In this document: positions 50,564 through 62,659 of the stretch, one piece after another | Layout: every line of letters begins with the position of its first letter | Numbering within the stretch: the stretch's first letter is position 1 | From: Primulina eburnea | Taxonomy: Eukaryota; Streptophyta; Magnoliopsida; Lamiales; Gesneriaceae | Reading direction: 5' to 3' | DNA: 64,000 bases | Assembly (NCBI RefSeq): GCF_022965805.1 | Contig: NC_133103.1 | Span: forward strand, 46,394,047-46,458,046 | The notes under the pieces: generated by a model | The model's database searches: none | Seen by the model: only the letters and a program-made list of their open reading frames with translations | Told to the model about the DNA's origin: nothing | Made by a program: the position numbers and the translations under genes

Positions 50564-51166
50564 TGTTGGAAATAGTTAGTGATAACTATTGCATGCAAGT
50601 CTCACATTGAAACAGAAAGAGGAGAGTGAAGTTCTTGTAAGTGGAAATACATCAAATATTTTGTATTTGAGTATTGACTAGTGCGGAGGGAAATTCTCCA
50701 CAATATATTTCATAGTCAAAGAAAAAGATTAGCACTTGGGCACTAAAATAAGAATTAATTCGGAATTATTATTTTAATTATTCTGTAATTAAAATAATGA
50801 ATTGTGCATGTAATGGAATAAATCATTGCACCTTTTGAATGACTCAATGGAAATTTTCCAATAGAGTTAGTGTCCATTCATAAACAATTCAAATGAAAGG
50901 TGCTTGTCTATTCAATATTCATAAAGGTGTCTATTCGAAAGTCACACCATTTCGAATGAGGTGATTCTACTTTATAAATACAACTTCATCCTCTAAATTG
51001 ACACACAACAAATATATCATTTCATTTTTATCTAATCTGTATATATTTTATTCTTTGTTTTGAATTTTCCTGGAAGGAAATTGCCATTTACCAGAAGCAA
51101 TATTTTTCTAAGGACAACATTATTGCGATCAAAACATTATACATTCTGGAACCAAATTTTCTAACC
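50564..51166 (+). repeat. Copia 3' LTR
   Basis: Begins TGTTGGAAA and ends TCTAACC. 603 bp. Aligns along its whole length with 45538-46183, with substitutions and about 40 bases of net deletion. Confidence 0.93.
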
Positions 51167-51171
51167 GTAAG

Positions 51172-53639
51172 TTATTAATATGAACTAATTTAAAACCGAA
51201 TCAAGTCAACTTTATTACGGAAAAATTTTTAATTTCCGCCTCTTTGTCCATAAGAATCAAATCAAACAAAATATTAATATCTACATTACCATGCTATAAT
51301 GTATGAGTGATACGGAGTATATTGTAGGATCATAAAAATATTATGACATAGTAAATATATATTAAAAAACACTATAAATTTTACAAATATAACATGAGGT
51401 TATTTTACTTTAATAATATTACTAATTATTTAATTTTACTATGATTTTTAATTTATATTATTTTCTAAAATTCATTTAAATAGGGAAAATTTTGATAGGT
51501 ATAAGGCATGGGGCGAATTCCTATGGACATATGTCTGCTGAGACCCAAATTGAATCTAATATATACAGATACGTTCTAAAGTGTCATACATAATTGACAT
51601 GTAATTAGAAAAACTATTTTTCTCTAAAACATGGATTCTACTATGGTCAAAGATTTACAGGAATATTGACTTGTTAGAACATATGTGACATCCAGTTACA
51701 ATTACGAGTGTCTCAATTACAACGCATAAACTCCTATATAATTTATGACTGCATCGAACTTGTGAGGTTGTGATCTTTAGGGGGTATAAAAACAAATCAC
51801 AGTTCATCGTTCGTCAAATAGAGTTACAGTGGTGTATTGGGTAATAACACTTCAAAAATGATCCACATTTTACTTTTTTCCTAATTAATTAACCAAATAT
51901 CACGTATATAATTATCCGTATTCATATGTGTCGGCAAATCATGTGAGAGATTTGCATAAAGTCAAAATGCAGAGCTACACATTATTATATTACGCAGCAT
52001 ATTTGAATTTATATCCATGTTCCGAAGATGAAAATACGCGGATGTTTCTTGCGTTTAGACGAGGAAGAGCGCCTATAAATAGGTGTGTCAATTAACCTCA
52101 TCTCTTATCTATTCATCGAGTTATTTCTCCCATCTTATATCATTTGAGTACTTAGTTCTATAATATTTATGATGTGTTTGTTCTCCTGTATTAAAAGATT
52201 ATATGTTCTCTTTGTAAACATCGTGAACTGTTGTACACCATACAATATTATAGTGAAATTCTTTTTATCTTGCTCATGATTTTTATCATTATAATTTTTA
52301 GAGATTTTTTAGTAAATCTCGGTGTCCAATTTATTCTTTATTTTCATAGTTATTATATCAAGATGTTATACATGGACCAACCATCAATACATATCGCAAC
52401 AAAGTGTATGCATCAACTCTCACTATATAGTTGGTTAACCCAATTTTCAAAGAAAAGTAATTAACTTGACTAGTAACATTAATGGACATCATGACACATT
52501 TTATTAAGTTGTGGAAGTCAATAAATGTTTAATTTCTTCGTTGTCAACATTGATGGGTAATAGCATTTCAAAATAAATAACCCATTTAACTAGGGTGGGT
52601 TTGTTATGTAAAAATTATTAAAAGTCATAATATAAGCTCAATCGAGATCTACCGTACTTAAAAAGCTCATAATATATAGTAAAAATTCTATAAATAAAAA
52701 AATGAACTTGAAAATGTTCTTATTTACACTCAAAAATTTTCTTAATTCAATTGGTCTTGGGTAGCGTTCACTTGAGCGTTATAAAGTTTTCGTAAAGTAT
52801 TTTTCGACATCTCTAACATTTACTTCGCGACTCAAGCAACGATCCACCATCTATGTAATGCTCGCGGGAGCGACAGTCAAGCATCTGGTTCTAACATCCA
52901 TGCATCCTCTAAATTTGCTTGGTGTTATCACCAATATTCTAATAAATGAAATATTATCATAAAACAACATAAATTTTAAAATAATTGAAATATCCTACTT
53001 AAAATGGGCAATTTTTAAAAAATATTATAAAATATTATTTTCAGATTCTTAATTCTCGTGTAATCGTTATTTTTTTTAAAAAAAAAGCACTTAATACAAA
53101 AAAAATAAAAATATAAATTACCAGTAAAACTAGCACTAATCAACAAAGTCAAGAAAAAGTAGCCGGGGTTGTTGGGATTAACCAAGTGGAAGTAAAATAA
53201 TATATTTTTATATTATCAAATTATTCTCCATTTAATTTGATATTTTCCTCTCATATCTCAATAAGTTTTTCTATAATAATTTATTTATTCTAAATATTTT
53301 AAAGTTTAATTTAAAAGTGAGATATAATAAAAGCTTCTACGAGTGCATTTTCCGTTCTATATATTTAGGCTTATTTGTATTTTTCAAAAGTATTAAAAAA
53401 TTATAAAAAAACAAAGTTTTAGAAAAAATTATCATTTTACCTCATTTATTTATTTTTGTTAATGAATTTATATTCATTAAATATGTAAATTTTAAATACA
53501 ATACACATACACTGGGCATCTCAGTAGATAATTAAAGCCACTGAAACCCTCTAATTAAAGGCGCTGAAGTCCTACAACCCCCTAAAAAAAGTCATACAAT
53601 CAACTTACCGTATATATAAAACTCGGAAATAATCTAAAA
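51172..53639. other. Spacer upstream of MTHFR, no gene recognised
   Basis: AT-rich. A promoter-like GCCTATAAATAGGTG lies near 52070-52084, followed by a C/T-rich leader-like stretch, but no convincing coding region follows: the 77-codon frame at 52231-52464 has no motif. It may be the U3/R border of an unrecognised LTR. Confidence 0.4.
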
Positions 53640-53990
53640 ATTTATAACTTGATTTTGTTAATAATTGCACGCAAAGATTGCTCTGTTTCTTGCATTCCAA
53701 ATGTGATAAAGTGTCGTTGCAAGAGCAGAGGTCCTCATCTCGGATAGTGTGGAGTTCCCACGATAAATCTTTCGAAATGTCCTAAGAACTACTGCATCTG
53801 ATCCCATTATTTTCTGCATACAAAGCCAGTGTCGAATACCTGCCCACATTCTCTCAGAAGTCAGGCAAATGAAGAAGAGATGTGCCATACTCTCGTCTGC
53901 TACATTGCAAAGTCCGCACCTTTTGTCTTCGATAAATAATAAATACTAATATGTCTCGTGTAAGAAACTTACGGTGCGCGAATAACCAAA
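53640..53990 (-). mobile_element. LINE ORF2 C-terminal scrap (zf-RVT)
   Basis: The minus strand encodes, with one shift, a zf-RVT-like region: HRFILWLFAHRKFLTRDIL (about 53940-54000), then MAHLFFICLTSERMWAGIRH and ALATTLYHIWNARNRAIF (53658-53888). That order is the zinc-binding tail of plant LINE reverse transcriptases. It is a different subfamily from the intron 2 LINEs. It sits about 450 bases upstream of the MTHFR start. Confidence 0.7.
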
Positions 53991-54362
53991 GTATAAATCG
54001 ATGTTTCGGAAGAATGATTTGTTATAAAAATTTGCTGGAATTAACTATTCTACATAATGAAGTAGTTAGATTGATAAAAGAATAAAAAAATATTGAAATA
54101 TATATTTAAAATAAATGGAAAAAAATATGATTTTTATAAAATTAACACGAGGTTAATTTACTTAAATAATATTTTCAATTACTTTTAAAAAATAGTAATT
54201 TTCCTAATTAAAAATGGTAGGCCACATTACAATTTATCCAACCTACCGACGCCTATGGATCTCAATTTTCTCGCACGAAGCACGTCGTCTGACCTCATCC
54301 CCCGAATTCAGCACATATACGCAAGTTTGGTTGCTGCTCGCTGTCTCACCTAACTCCATTCT

Positions 54363-54372
54363 CCCATATATA
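54363..54372 (+). promoter_or_regulatory. Probable TATA box of MTHFR
   Basis: CCATATATAC-type motif about 85 to 90 bases upstream of the MTHFR start codon, placing transcription start near 54395 with a leader of about 60 bases. Based on position and sequence only. Confidence 0.45.
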
Positions 54373-54454
54373 CATACATTGAGCTCAAGATCCTTCATTC
54401 GTGTTGAATCGATCCGTTTACAGGCATTTTGTTCCAAATTCTTGCTTTTTTGAG

Positions 54455-57400
54455 ATGAAGGTGATCGAGAAGATCCGGGAGGCGATTCCCGATAATGGGA
54501 ACAGCGATAAAGTTGTGTTCTCGTTCGAGTTCTTCCCTCCGAAGACGGAGGATGGTGTGGACAACCTGTTCGAGCGGATGGAGCGAATGGTGGCCCACAA
54601 TCCTGCTTTCTGCGACATTACCTGGGGGGCTGGCGGAACCACGGCGGATCTCACGCTTGAGATCTCCAATCGCATGCAGAACATGGTGTGCGTGGAGACA
54701 ATGATGCATCTTACGTGTACCAACATGCCTGTGGAGAAGATCGATCACGCGCTGGCTACCATCAAGGCTAACGGAATTCAGAATGTCCTCGCGCTCCGTG
54801 GTGACCCTCCTCACGGCCAGGAAAAGTTCGTCCAAGTCGAGGGTGGTTTCGCCTGCGCTCTCGATCTCGTAATGTCCATCGTTGCTTTCAGTTATTGTCT
54901 TCTTGTGTTTTGAATTCTTTGGATCCGTCTATAGTTAATTGTCTTCTGTTTGTTGGCTGGTTGGTTTGTTTCCAGGTTAAGCATATTAGATCCAAATATG
55001 AGGACTACTTTGGGATCACTGTTGCAGGCTATCCAGGTTTCTCTCACTCCTCCACTTGACCGCTTTCCACAAATAACTATGCATTCTTCTTTTACTCGTT
55101 GTCAGGACCAAATATTTAATCAACTATCACTGTTTTAGTAAGTGCATTAAGTCACACAAGACCATTTATAGCTCGTTGATAAATTTAGTCGAGTCCTGCT
55201 ATGTTTGAATTTTGTACTGAGTGATACTACTTGTCTGTTAATTGGAAAAACATGACATTTGCTTGTGCTCTGAAATCTCTGTAAGTTTATTAACCATCCT
55301 GCTGGATAACCATCCTGCTGGATATTTATTCATGCCCCGTGCCCTTTCTTTTATCTACTCAGAGGGACATCCTGATGTCATTGTCGATGGAATGGCACCT
55401 CTCGAGGCATATCGGAACGAACTTTCTTATCTCAAGGAAAAGGTTCAAAGCACAAATTTCATTTCTTACTAGTATATATATGATTGGATTTAGTTTATCT
55501 CAATATTATGATATTGGGGTCAAGTTATCATGCAGATTGTGATGTTCCTTTTGCAGATTGACGCCGGGGGTGAAGTCATTGTAACTCAACTCTTCTATGA
55601 CACGGATATCTTCCTCAAATTCGTCAATGACTGCCGTCAAATTGGAATAACGTGTCCCATTGTGCCGGGTATCATGCCCATAAATAATTACAAGGGGTTC
55701 CTCCGCATGACTGGTTTCTGCAAAACTAAGGTATGTGATGCACAGTGGAAGGTCTAAGATATTTCTGTTTGATTGCTTCATAGTTGGTGGATTCCTAAGT
55801 TGTTATCATCCATGCTTTGAAATTGGTTCTTGGGATTTGTATGTTTGGTTTATTTTTTCGAACTATGAAAATACCCAGTGAGTATCCATAACCCACCAGG
55901 GGCATAGAAAATTCTCTAACCAATTCTGCTCTATCTGAATTATATCAATGAATTCATAATTGGAACCAACTTTACAGAGCGGAATATCTTGAACACAAAC
56001 TGAAAAAAATTGTGCGCGTACAAAGTCAAAAGCACAATTTCTGATTTGTAAAAATAATTTTCTCAATTAATCATTTATAAAAGAACATAGACATGGCATG
56101 TGATCAAGGTTCCTTTGAAAGCTAACATAACATGATAAGATTGAAATTTCATATCTAATTGGTGAAAGATTACTACTGCTCCTCTTTATTTAAACTCATC
56201 TCTGTCCTAGCTGTTTACCACTAGTTAGACCTGACAGATACTGTTATTTGCACCTAATGCACAAGGGATCTGCATATCACCAAGGTATCCAAGTATAGTA
56301 TGATTCATGAATTCTTTATTCATAATATATGCTCCTAAGAATTGGGTTACGATCACTTAGAGCCCTGAAGATAGTCAATAACTCCTCTTGTTCAAAATCT
56401 TATTTTCATTGTTAAAAAATAGATTTTCTTGTACTACAGTAAGAAAGGACTGGATGGTATTTTATATACATAAATTTTATTCCTATAATAAAAATGGATT
56501 GTGTAGTACTTCATATACATAATATCTAAAAACTTACCCTGACATCAATTCTTTCTCCGACTCTCGAAGAAATATCCTTCATTATTTGATGTGTCTCCAT
56601 CTGTTTGGATGATGAAAGATCATTGTTCACCATTAAATTACACTTTAGCCTCTTAGGAAAGTGGGAATGAGAATGAATTAGTCATTTTACAACAATCACA
56701 CCAATTTTATCTCGCCTCAAGATATGTGTATGTTTAAGGAATTGATTTTAAAAAACATGGTGTGTAGGTTCTGAAGAAAATTTGAATTCTGATGAATGGA
56801 GTCAATTATGGCCATAATGATAACTGGTTTATTCTTCAACAAAATAGAGGCAAGCTAAAAAAGGACTTCACAAAGATATTGGAAGCTTCAAACTATATTG
56901 TAGCTAAATGTAGGCTATGTAGCATATTACTGAATGCTTTAATTAAAGAATTTGGAAATGCTCAAAACTCACAAAAGAAGTTTCAAATATTTATTGGGGG
57001 TAAAGGTTCGGGGATTGACATGTGCCGTGTCTCTGGAACTCATCCAAAATCTTGCCAATATTGTCATCGAATTTAATTTTGTATATTGCGATCAAGCTAC
57101 AACTTTAGGGATAAGCATAATCTTTTGTCATCTAAATTTTGCAAAATATAAAGCGTTGAAATTGGATATATATAAAATAACATTTTGAATATAATTTTCT
57201 ATATTAAACTTGTGGTTTCCTTGTACAAATTTTTGGTTCTTTTCTGATATTATCATAAGCTCCCTGCTCTTGAACACTCGTTTAAGCATGATATTGTATT
57301 TTATGCTGTGTCACAGATTCCCCCTGAAATTATGGCCGCGTTGGAACCTATCAAGGACAATGAAGAAGCTGTCAGGGCATATGGAATTCACCTTGGTACG

Positions 57401-60400
57401 GAAATGTGCAAGAAGATTATGGCTACTGGGATCAGAACTTTGCATCTCTATACCTTAAATATGGAGAAATCGGCCTTGGCAATATTGATGGTTTGTTCTG
57501 AGCTTACTTTTTGCAGTTTCACCACATGAAAGTATCACTATTGTGATCGGGTGAATTGAATGAGGCTTGTTACATTGTACAGAATCTTGGGCTGATTGAG
57601 GAGTCCAAGATTTCAAGATCCTTGCCATGGAGACGTCCCGCAAATATTTTCCGTGTGAAAGAAGATGTACGTCCAATATTCTGGTAAGTGTACCATATGG
57701 AGGCCTAATCCAGGCTCTTCCGTCTTTTTACCTTAACTCAGTAATTTATAAATGCTTATTTATACTTTTCAACTGTTATGGCTGATAAATGGCAGGGCCA
57801 ACCGTCCTAAAAGTTACATTACCCGAACTATTAGCTGGGACCAATACCCACATGGTCGATGGGGAGATTCCAGAAATGCGTCATATGGAGCACTCAGTGA
57901 CTACCAGGCATGCACTTCTCATTTAGTCATATGTTTTTTTCAGTTCTAGTCTAGATGCAAGTACAACCTATGTGTTCAGCTCATGTGAAGACTTTACCCA
58001 CATCCAGTTGGGTTTTAATACTATATTACTATTTTCCGCCGATATTCTGATTTTGTCTGGTAGTTTCATTCTTGATCAATAATTTTAAGGATGCGGGATT
58101 TTCCTCAGGAGAAAGGTACATTTGTTTGGTACTATTAGTGAATATATGCGATCAAGAACATCCACAGTTGAGATTTTGGTGTGTTTAATATATAAAACAA
58201 GTGTGACGATGATGTGATCATTGTCTTCACATCTGATTTCTGAACTGTTGGGGCTATTGATGCTGAGGAATTGGTAGGAAATCAGAAAAATATGTCGAAT
58301 GCTGGTCAATGTTGAATATCTGCAATTTTATAAAGTCAACCCTCAGTCTTTTGTTATTGTCTTTACTTGTATAACGATCCTGATGAGAGACTTTGCTTGG
58401 GAAGAAAATAGTTAAAACTTGAAAGCATAAAACCTAAATTGATAGAGGAATGCACAGTATGCAAAATCTCATTCGGAATTTATCATTCATATTCTTGAGT
58501 GATGTCTATGATGTTTCTTCATGCAATTTTATGATCTATGCTTTGAAATTCTGTTTTGCTTAAATGACGATACAATAACAAATGACAGCCTGTAACATTC
58601 TTGACAGTTCATGCGGCCACGCTCACGTGATAAGAAACTTTCTGAAGAATGGGCTGGTCCTTTGAATGATGTTGAAGATATTAATGAGGTACGTCTTCTG
58701 CTTACAGCTCATTATCTCAAAGGCTCAGTTACTGAAAGCTCAGTCCTCATGAACTTTTAAATAATCAGAAATTTGTGAAATTCTGCCTTGGGAAGCTGAG
58801 GAGTAGTCCATGGTCTGAATTAGACGGACTTCAGCCAGAGACAAAAACCATTAATGAACAACTTGGAAGCATTAACATGAATGGTTTTCTTACTATCAAC
58901 AGCCAACCAGCTGTTAATGGAGCTAAATCTGATTCCCCTTCTGTAGGTAATCTCAAGTCTTTTACCTGTCACTTTGACTACGTGAATTTGTAGTTTCTGG
59001 GAGTTAATGGATGTGAACATACATTCCTTAAAAAGCATCAATCATTTTTACTTGTACTCTGGTCGCATGTGGTTTATGTTCTCTTAGTATGTGTCTATGT
59101 GATAACTGTTTAAGTGCCTCAAGGATATTGGTTGTCCCAATTGCATGACTGGTACCATTTGCTCTTCTTAAAGTGGTTGAATTGCAGACTTTTGCAGCTT
59201 TTGCTGTGAGGTTGTCTGCTAAGAATTAGGGAGATATAACGAGATGTCTTTGTGTGTGGTTAGGGAGGCGACAATAGGTTGCAAACCTAGGGAGGCTCAG
59301 ACTAGGGATGCAAATGAATTGGATTATGTAGAATAACAGCCATTTTTTCATATTTGATCCTGACCTTGAATTTTATTTGTCAGCTTGAGCTTAACAAGCT
59401 GACTTGGGTTCAATTTGGCTTGAATCGTCGTTCAAAATAAGCTCTATTCATTTGGTTTGAACTCAATTATCGAGCTCTATTAAGTAATTGCTTGAACTTC
59501 GGCCCGACCTCGTTGCTTGTTAAAATTTTCATATAATTTATAACAAACTGATAAATATATAACAATTCATAAATGGTACACAAGTTATCGAACAAATAAT
59601 TAGAGATCGAATTCGGCTCGAAATTATATTCGAACACGTTCTAGCTTGGCTCTAGTTTGATAATTTTGGGTATTGATTAAATAGTATTTTATCTGACTCA
59701 ATTTGATTTCGTCATTAGCTGAGATGAAGATGCTGTGATTGGTGTGGGATTTGTAATATTTCAACATGGTGCCATTTTAATAAAAAATATTACTTTCCAT
59801 CCTTTGATGCATCTGACATCTACTAGGGCTTTAATATTCCTCTTTCTTTGTTTAAGCATTAATACTTCCCTTAGAATTTTTCGAGATAGTTCCGGAATGT
59901 CCTACAGTATTTGAGTGTTGCTGTATAGGAGAATGTCTCAATTGGCTCACCATGCTCGTTGCAAAGATTCCAGTTAGTGAGTGATAGACAAATAAGCGTC
60001 AAACTAGCCATCAGTATTTTTTTAACTACTGAAGGATCATTTTCATTGAACTTCCACTTCCTGTTTTTCATCATGGGGGTTTCCGAGTCTAATTTCTCAG
60101 TCTCTTTAAACAAGTCAAATAATATATTCTTGTTGAGAAACGAATAACGATACCAGTTTAACTTCTCTCAATCTCCTAAGGATGTACTTAAATTCTCACA
60201 AATCTCTTACCATGAATTTTGTTTTCATGTTGATCGAGCTTCTGGATTTAACATGATTCATATTTATTTATGATAATATCATCGACATACATAATCATGA
60301 TGAATAATTTCCATTTTCTCATTTTGATGGAAATAGTATAATCTGCTTGTACCTATGGAACCCGGCTTTTGCAGATTTTGAGATCATAGAGCGATTTTTA

Positions 60401-61997
60401 AAATCCGCACTCTTTTCTTTATCTTTTCTGATCTAAATCCAAGAGGAATTCTCATTAACACTTACTCCTTCAATAACCATTCATTAAGTTTACATCAAGC
60501 TGATGGACTTCCCATGTAAATTTGTTGCTAAAGATGAGAGAACCTAGTTGCGTATAGCGTTGCAATTGATGTGAAAAATTTCTTTATGGTAAATATTTAA
60601 TATTTGAGTGTGCAGTCAGTCGTGCCTTCTATAACTCAACGTCTCCATTTGCTTTGTATTCAACTTTAAACACCCCTACTCTCTGCAACTCTCTGATTTT
60701 CTGGAGGATCTACAAAATTTCGAGTTCCATTCTCTAATAGGGCTCACATCTCCTCCAAAACTGTCTTTTTCTGCTCCAGATTTGTTAGTTCTTCGTGAAT
60801 ATTATAATGTATCTTGCCCCTGCCAACCTAAATTTATGCATCTAATTGTGGAGACTGTTTCGAGTATATCATTCCTTGCCAAAGCTCCCTGAGTGTATTG
60901 TAGTACTTAGTGATAGTCATGGTGCCTTGATAAGTGTTTATAATCTTGTACTTGGAAGTCTGCCTTGATGAGTGTTTATAATTTTGTACTTGGAAGTCTG
61001 CCTTGATGAGTGTTTATAATTTTGTACTTGAACTCAAAGCATTTGGATGTATCTTTTATGTTCATATATCTACACCTGTAGCTCAACTACCCATATTTCT
61101 CTTTCCATTTCTGAACCGTAAAGTTCTTCCGATGTTTGGCTCCGTAAAATTTATTAGACAACACATCCGTGTTGACTTCTTCCGATGTTCTCAATTTATT
61201 GTAATCTGGTGATGTCTCTAAGGTGGTTAACTAGCATAAATTGAGTTGCCTCACCTCTTCCTCAAAATATAGGCTGCACATTTTTCCGTTCTTTACAATA
61301 TAATTCACTTCTGTTCATTTTACGTTGAGTGATTTGTTAGGACAGTTTTTCAATTTTGAGTGATTTTGATTGGGTGTTGGAATTGGTGGATGTATGTTGG
61401 GTAGTGCATGATTCTCCTGTTCAGGTCATGTTTCTACGCAGACATGTACTTCTTTCTGTTCATTTGATTGTCATTTTACTTCCAGGATGGGGTGGCCCTG
61501 GTGGGTATGTTTACCAGAAGGCCTACTTGGAATTTTTTTGTTCCCCAAAAAAGTTGAATGCTCTGGTTGACAGATGCAAAGACGGCTTCCCATCTCTTAC
61601 CTACATGGCTGTAAATAAAGATGGAAGTAGTTGGATTTCTAATATCGAAAAAATTGACGTGAATGCGGTGACATGGGGTGTTTTTCCTGCAAAGGAGATC
61701 ATTCAACCAACTGTTGTGGATCCCGCAAGCTTTATGGTGTGGAAGGATGAAGCATTTGAAATATGGTCAAGGGGATGGGCTAGACACTATCCAGAAGCCG
61801 ATCCATCTCGAAAATTGCTTGAAGAGGTCTATGTTCATTATAGTATACCTTGTCTGAATCCGAAATAGTTTCGGTACTTAATTTTTCTAATCCTCTGTGG
61901 ATGGTAAATGCAGGTCCAGAGCACTTATTACTTGGTCAGCTTGGTTGATAACGATTACATCCAAGGAGATTTGTTTGCTGTTTTTAAAGATATCTGA
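54455..61997 (+). CDS. MTHFR: Methylenetetrahydrofolate reductase
   Basis: Flavoprotein that reduces 5,10-methylene- to 5-methyl-tetrahydrofolate, supplying methyl groups for methionine synthesis in the cytosol. Plant enzymes use NADH. Eleven coding exons in phase: 54455-54868, 54976-55036, 55363-55442, 55557-55730, 57317-57490, 57583-57683, 57796-57907, 58608-58688, 58769-58946, 61486-61826, 61914-61997; 599 residues, the usual plant length. The catalytic barrel carries [13 protein letters not shown] (catalytic Glu25), [22 protein letters not shown] (Asp117), AGYPEGHP, QLFYDTD, PGIMPI and LHLYTLN. The C-terminal regulatory-type domain has [35 protein letters not shown] and [15 protein letters not shown]. 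The intron after exon 7 seems to start with GC (CAG|GCATGC). Intron 9 (2.5 kb) holds a dead copia piece. The start is the first ATG of the conserved frame, which is open further upstream. Confidence 0.96.
55731..57316. other. MTHFR intron 4
   Basis: 1.6 kb intron. Several short open frames; none shows a motif. No transposon ends found. Confidence 0.5.
60130..60800 (-). mobile_element. Decayed copia RT in MTHFR intron 9
   Basis: The minus strand keeps, in order, the RT entry (a frame reading [14 protein letters not shown] then KARL, about 60590-60700), a stretch like the 'QLDVNLMNG' zone (about 60480-60580) and a YVDD box (IMYVDDIII, about 60265-60295). Many stops and shifts. Antisense to MTHFR. 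No LTR recognised. Confidence 0.7.
60923..61030. repeat. Three tandem copies of a 38 bp unit
   Basis: Units start TGCCTTGATRAGTGTTTATA at 60923, 60961 and 60999. The first differs at two positions and the third is cut short after 32 bases. In MTHFR intron 9. Confidence 0.95.
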
Positions 61998-62036
61998 ACT
62001 AATATAGTATGATGCAGTGATATTTGCTCTTTCTTC

Positions 62037-62042
62037 AATAAA
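62037..62042 (+). terminator. Candidate poly(A) signal of MTHFR
   Basis: AATAAA 40 bases downstream of the MTHFR stop codon. Confidence 0.5.
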
Positions 62043-62659
62043 TTGAGTTAATGGAATCTCAGTTTTCTGATCACATGCTCAAAAGAGTAGGTGATTGTAT
62101 CATTAGTTTGTTTTCCTATGTTGAAACCTTTAATATTATTTATTGGCATGTAACAGCATCTTTTATTATTTTGGGATTTATGAGTTCCATGATTATGTTG
62201 TAAAACTAAAACCTTACAATCTATCGGAAGTCTTGAGATGTTACTTTGGTTCATTTTGTTTGATCATCACATTAGTTTCACTACTTCTGTTTTCACTTTG
62301 ATGTTAAAAATTAGTACTTGTTCAAATAAAAATGTTTAAAATTATCCAAATTTGAGTTAACTGTTTTGTTCTGTAGTCATGAATTGCTGGTAAATTATCA
62401 TATTTATTCTATTTTACAGTTGTTTGTATGTATGTGATGTTTTTTTGTGTTTAATTTAACGGTAATTTAGTGAAAAATGCATCTGTCAATGATTTTTTTA
62501 AGATTCAGTACCCATATGTTTTATTTTGTATTTTAATACCTGACACAAGATCAACTTAGTTTTTACTACATGTTTTAGGTATTTTTACTTTTTTACCCTT
62601 TTTAACTAATAAAAAATTATTTAAATTCCTATTTTTGTTGGTCCTTATCTTTCCACTTA
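62043..62659. other. AT-rich 3' flank of MTHFR
   Basis: No gene or element recognised between the MTHFR 3' end and the tandem array. Confidence 0.5.

Larger units (their letters stand above)
45538..51166 (+). mobile_element. Complete but dead Ty1/copia element with two LTRs
   Basis: A 5.6 kb element bounded by LTRs (45538-46183 and 50564-51166) and by identical 5 bp target duplications, GTAAG at 45533-45537 and 51167-51171. A purine tract (AAGTGGGGGA) ends just before the 3' LTR. Internal order is gag, protease, integrase, RT, RNase H, as expected for copia. No typical methionine-tRNA primer site follows the 5' LTR. Hand comparison of the first 180 or so LTR bases shows about 11 differences, so the insertion is not recent. 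The 3' LTR terminus reads CC instead of CA. Confidence 0.93.
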
